From Variovorax sp. (GTDB lineage: Bacteria > Pseudomonadota > Gammaproteobacteria > Burkholderiales > Burkholderiaceae_C), in assembly GCA_028292835.1 (NCBI GenBank), contig JAQGLP010000409.1:1-7282 (forward strand): DNA of 7,282 nucleotides, written 5' to 3'. The notes below the pieces were generated by a model. That model ran no database searches and was not told the origin of the DNA. It was given only the letters and a program-made list of their open reading frames with translations. A program made the translations under genes and the position numbers. Below, piece by piece: positions 6,402-7,282 of the stretch. Positions within the stretch are counted from its first letter, which is position 1; each line of letters begins with the position of its first letter.

Positions 6402-6414
6402 CCGGATTATCCGG
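6402..6414 (-). promoter_or_regulatory. Possible argJ promoter -10 box inside a palindrome
   Basis: On the minus strand GATAAT (6411-6406) matches five of six bases of the sigma-70 -10 consensus. It lies at the centre of a perfect inverted repeat, CCGGAT-A-ATCCGG (6402-6414). It sits between the secA terminator and the argJ start, where a promoter is needed. No convincing -35 box is found at 16-18 bases; TTGGAC upstream is 24 bases away, too far. The call is therefore tentative. Confidence 0.3.
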
Positions 6415-6444
6415 CACGCACCACGATGTGCGGCGGTCCAAAGC

Positions 6445-6467
6445 AAAACGGGCCGCGTGGCCCGTTT
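6445..6467 (-). terminator. Intrinsic terminator of secA
   Basis: On the minus strand a perfect nine-base-pair stem, AAACGGGCC with GGCCCGTTT around a four-base loop, starts 23 bases after the secA stop. It continues into a T-run and then GCTTT. The GC-rich core flanked by A and T tracts is the classical Rho-independent form. It separates secA transcription from argJ. Confidence 0.8.
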
Positions 6468-6490
6468 CGATCAAAAGAAGCGGCCGAGGC

Positions 6491-7282
6491 TCAGGTGAGC
6501 TTGCCGTGGCAATGCTTGTATTTCTTGCCGCTGCCGCACGGGCAGGGCTCGTTGCGGCCCACGTGCGCGAAGGCCGCGGCAGTAGCGCCGACCCCTCCAG
6601 CGGCTTGGCGGCGCATGCTGTCTTCGTCGACGCGCGTCTCCGCCTCGCCCGTTTCGGTCGGCGAGGTGTAGGTGATGTTGGCGATGCTGTCGGCGCGGCT
6701 TTCCAGCGCCTCGGCGGCCTCTTCCAACTGCTCGCCCGACTGCACGCGCACCGTCATGAGCTGGCGCGTGACCTCGTTCTTGACCGAATCGAGCAACTGG
6801 CCGAAGAGCTCGAAGGCCTCGCGCTTGTATTCCTGCTTGGGCTGCTTTTGCGCATAGCCGCGCAGGTGGATCCCCTGGCGCAGGTAGTCGAGCGAGGCCA
6901 GGTGCTCGCGCCAGTGGGTGTCGATGCCCTGCAGCAGCACCATGCGCTCGAACTGCGTGAAGTTCTCCTGGCCGATGAGGGCGACCTTCGCCTCGAAGGC
7001 GGCGTTCGCGGCAGCCACCACCTTCTCGACGATGTCCTCGTCCGTCACCGCGCTGGCGGCCTCGACGTCCTTTTGCAGCGGCGGCTCGATGTGCCAGTCC
7101 TGGGCCAGCGTCCTTTCCAGCCCGGCCAGGTCCCACTGTTCCTCGACCGACTCGGCGGGTACGTACTGGCGCACCAGCTCGGTGAAGCAGCCTTCCCGCA
7201 GCGCCGCGATCTGGGCCGTCAGGTCCTGCGCATCGAGGATGTCGTTGCGCTGCTGGTAGATCACCTTGCGCTGGTCGTTGGA
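6491..7282 (-). CDS. secA: Preprotein translocase ATPase SecA, C-terminal part (partial)
   Basis: The last 263 residues and stop of SecA; the gene runs off the right edge. SecA is the cytoplasmic motor that pushes unfolded preproteins through SecYEG. The visible part begins SNDQRKVIYQQRNDILDA, from the helical scaffold region. It continues through DTHWREHLASLDYLRQGIH and the following GYAQKQPKQEYKREAFELF segment, nearly invariant in the family. An acidic flexible linker (around residues 180-240 of the fragment) follows, then the C-terminal zinc motif GRNEPCPCGSGKKYKHCHGK, with ligands Cys247, Cys249, Cys258 and His259 in fragment numbering. This motif binds SecB and lipids in characterised SecA proteins. 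An in-frame GTG at 7264 is an internal Val codon, not a start. The ATPase domains are outside the window. Nothing is odd in the visible part, and the intact zinc tail suggests a SecB-using housekeeping SecA. Confidence 0.97.
   Translation of the reverse strand, partial: SNDQRKVIYQQRNDILDAQDLTAQIAALREGCFTELVRQYVPAESVEEQWDLAGLERTLAQDWHIEPPLQKDVEAASAVTDEDIVEKVVAAANAAFEAKVALIGQENFTQFERMVLLQGIDTHWREHLASLDYLRQGIHLRGYAQKQPKQEYKREAFELFGQLLDSVKNEVTRQLMTVRVQSGEQLEEAAEALESRADSIANITYTSPTETGEAETRVDEDSMRRQAAGGVGATAAAFAHVGRNEPCPCGSGKKYKHCHGKLT

Noticed and set aside
5124..6671. 515-codon plus-strand open frame opposite argJ and the secA end
   Set aside because: It is antisense to argJ, whose motifs are full length and unmistakable. 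The translation is rich in Arg, Gly, Ala, Val and His with no recognisable domain, as expected for a shadow frame in GC-rich DNA.
1..7282. Mobile element, CRISPR, toxin-antitoxin, phage defence or RNA gene
   Set aside because: No transposase, integrase, direct-repeat array, tRNA-like or rRNA-like sequence was recognised, and all space is taken by the genes described and short gaps.

Overview
The window is high-GC bacterial chromosome. Its protein signatures and gene neighbourhood point to a betaproteobacterium of the order Burkholderiales, most likely family Comamonadaceae. The set coaE, zapD, yacG, a MutT-type Nudix gene, a DUF815 ATPase, argJ and secA is recalled from memory as a housekeeping neighbourhood of that group. 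No genome comparison was run, so the taxon is an inference.

Plus strand (1-3696): the 3' tail of a gene read as coaE (stop at 77-79) is followed by an 80-base gap. Next comes a tight two-gene module: an AlgI-type membrane-bound O-acyltransferase (160-1650) and, one base later, a membrane-anchored SGNH/AlgJ-AlgX-like protein (1652-2659). Then come zapD (GTG start at 2699) and yacG (TTG start at 3472). The acyltransferase pair is the only accessory-looking part. In the arrangement I recall, coaE and zapD are neighbours, and here an apparent cell-surface O-acetylation module sits between them.

Minus strand (3733-7282): genes are read right to left. The secA 3' end, which continues past the window, stops at 6491 and is followed by a clear intrinsic terminator (6445-6467). 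argJ then starts with its own Shine-Dalgarno and a possible promoter. A DUF815 AAA-like ATPase follows 13 bases after argJ, and then a MutT-family Nudix hydrolase. Between the last two is a 29-codon reading frame. Its ATG overlaps the ATPase stop (ATGA) and its stop overlaps the Nudix start (TGATG), so three frames are linked without a gap. yacG and the Nudix gene converge on a 36-base gap that holds a weak hairpin.

Functions: the flanking genes are housekeeping (CoA synthesis, Z-ring cross-linking, gyrase inhibition, nucleotide-pool cleaning, arginine synthesis, preprotein export). The MBOAT would move acetyl groups across the inner membrane and the SGNH partner would transfer them to an extracytoplasmic glycan; the substrate cannot be told from the sequence. 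No RNA gene, CRISPR array, insertion sequence, integrase or phage gene was seen. There is no stretch over 300 bases without a gene.
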